A DNA stretch of 6,743 bases from Actinomycetes bacterium (GTDB taxonomy: Bacteria > Actinomycetota > Actinomycetes > Streptosporangiales > Streptosporangiaceae), in the NCBI GenBank assembly GCA_023425615.1, contig JAFACJ010000051.1, positions 1 to 6,743 on the forward strand, written 5' to 3'. Positions within the stretch are counted from its first letter, which is position 1. Each line of letters begins with the position of its first letter. The notes beneath the pieces were generated by a model. It saw only the letters and a list, made by a program, of their open reading frames with translations, had not been told where the DNA came from and did not search any database. A program made the translations under genes and the position numbers. This document shows positions 5,758-6,743 of the stretch, piece by piece.

Positions 5758-6743
5758 GCAGGCGACGACAGCCCTGCTGATCGACGGACAGGCACCCGCC
5801 GAGGTGCCGCTGCATCACGTGTGGAACGAGTGCGTCGGTGCTGGCCGCGCCAACGAGGCGTTGCGGGCGGACTGGCAGGCGCACTTCCGCGAGGCCGTCC
5901 AGGTGCTGGGCGCCCGGCACGTGCGCTTCCACGGCCTGTTCCACGACGACATGTTCGTCTACCGGACGGACAACGGCGGCGGCTTCGGCCCGAACCAGCC
6001 GCTGCCCGAGCCGGTCTACACGTTCGCGTATGTCGACAAGGTGTTCGACGCGATCCTCGACGCGGGCGCCCGCCCGTTCGTGGAGCTCGGGTTCATGCCG
6101 CGCCAGCTCGCCACCCAGACCGAGACGCTGTTCTGGTGGAAGGCGCACTGCAGCCCGCCGAAGGAGATGGACCGCTGGGTCGCGCTGGTCGACGCCACTG
6201 TACGGCACTGGATCGAGCGGTACGGCATCGACGAGGTGCGGCAGTGGCCGTTCGAGGTGTGGAACGAGCCGAACCTCGTGCCGCACTTCTGGACCGGGAC
6301 GCGCGCCCAGTACTTCGAGCTGTACGAGGCCACGGCGCGCGCGATCAAAGCCATCGACCCCCGGCTGCGGGTCGGCGGCCCGTCAACGAGCGTGTTCGTC
6401 CCCGACGCCCGCTACTCCGGAGAGACCCACGACCCGTCGCTCGAGGTCGAGACCGCGGTGGCCACCGACCCCGACGCGCTCGACTGGCAGCCGGTGTGGA
6501 TCCACGAACTGATCGAGTACTGCGCGCAGCGCGGGCTGCCGATCGACTTCCTCTCCACCCACCTGTACCCGACCGACTACGCGGCGGACTCCCTGGGCAA
6601 CGTCAGCGCGATCACGCGCCAGAAGGACGCCACGTACGTCGACCTGCAGGTTCTGCGCACGATCATCGAGAACAGCCCGTATCCGGACGCCGAGTTGCAC
6701 ATCACCGAGTGGTCGACCTCGCCGTCGAGCCGCGACGCGATCC
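5750..6743 (+). CDS. GH39 family beta-xylosidase-like glycosidase, 3' end outside window
   Basis: This retaining glycosidase probably releases xylose from the non-reducing ends of xylo-oligosaccharides. No signal peptide is seen, so it should act in the cytoplasm. The 331 codons present are uninterrupted. The N-terminus has the GH39 pattern HHVWNECVGAGRANEALRAD, then LGARHVRFHGLFHDDMFVY. PFVELGFMPRQLA follows at about residue 109. The acid/base Glu173 is in FEVWNEPNL, and the nucleophile Glu320 is in LHITEWSTSPSSRD. VGGPSTSVF and DFLSTHLYPTDY also fit the barrel. Family members commonly reach about 500 residues, so the end of the barrel and the C-terminal beta-sandwich lie beyond the window. 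The start overlaps the GH43 stop by 8 nt, indicating one transcript. GH39 also includes alpha-L-iduronidases and other activities; the xylan-type neighbours favour beta-xylosidase. The family is confident, the exact substrate inferred. Confidence 0.9.
   Translation, partial: MTEQATTALLIDGQAPAEVPLHHVWNECVGAGRANEALRADWQAHFREAVQVLGARHVRFHGLFHDDMFVYRTDNGGGFGPNQPLPEPVYTFAYVDKVFDAILDAGARPFVELGFMPRQLATQTETLFWWKAHCSPPKEMDRWVALVDATVRHWIERYGIDEVRQWPFEVWNEPNLVPHFWTGTRAQYFELYEATARAIKAIDPRLRVGGPSTSVFVPDARYSGETHDPSLEVETAVATDPDALDWQPVWIHELIEYCAQRGLPIDFLSTHLYPTDYAADSLGNVSAITRQKDATYVDLQVLRTIIENSPYPDAELHITEWSTSPSSRDAI

Noticed and set aside
1..6743. CRISPR arrays, tRNA/rRNA genes, insertion sequences, phage or defence genes
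   Set aside because: I saw no repeat-spacer pattern, cloverleaf-like sequence, terminal inverted repeats or transposase motifs. The whole window is explained by a carbohydrate-use locus.

Overview
The window is high-GC DNA with the gene style of an actinomycete. It has G/C-rich third codon positions, GTG starts, purine-rich ribosome binding sites and tightly packed or overlapping genes. The protein types suggest a plant-polysaccharide-degrading member of the Micrococcales (Cellulomonas-like), but the sequence alone does not fix the genus.

Layout: (1) nt 1-1353, minus strand: a lipoprotein sugar-binding protein of an ABC importer, running off the left edge. (2) nt 1354-1575: a divergent control region with a promoter for the binding-protein gene and a near-palindromic LacI-type operator overlapping its -10. 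(3) nt 1576-2580, plus strand: a LacI-family repressor. (4) nt 2630-2831: the remains of a GH127 (DUF1680) beta-L-arabinofuranosidase gene, with most of the coding sequence missing. (5) nt 2870-4396: an intact GH51 alpha-L-arabinofuranosidase. (6) nt 4396-5757: a GH43 beta-xylosidase/arabinofuranosidase carrying several frame breaks and apparently lacking part of its middle. (7) nt 5750-6743: a GH39 beta-xylosidase-like gene running off the right edge.

Together these form a regulated uptake-and-digestion locus for pentose oligosaccharides. Arabinoxylan or arabinan fragments are likely, and the GH127 remnant points to former use of beta-linked L-arabinofuranosyl groups. The binding protein would capture oligosaccharides outside the cell. 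The glycosidases, which show no signal peptides, would cleave them in the cytoplasm. The LacI protein would switch the genes according to a sugar released by the pathway. The plus-strand genes look like one operon: GH51 and GH43 share TGATG, and GH43 and GH39 overlap by 8 nt.

I see no undescribed system type here. The unusual part is the damage: GH127 has been almost wholly excised and GH43 has multiple indels plus an apparent internal loss, while their neighbours are clean. Whether this is real gene decay or sequencing and assembly error is the main question. I saw no RNA genes, CRISPR arrays, insertion sequences or clear terminators.
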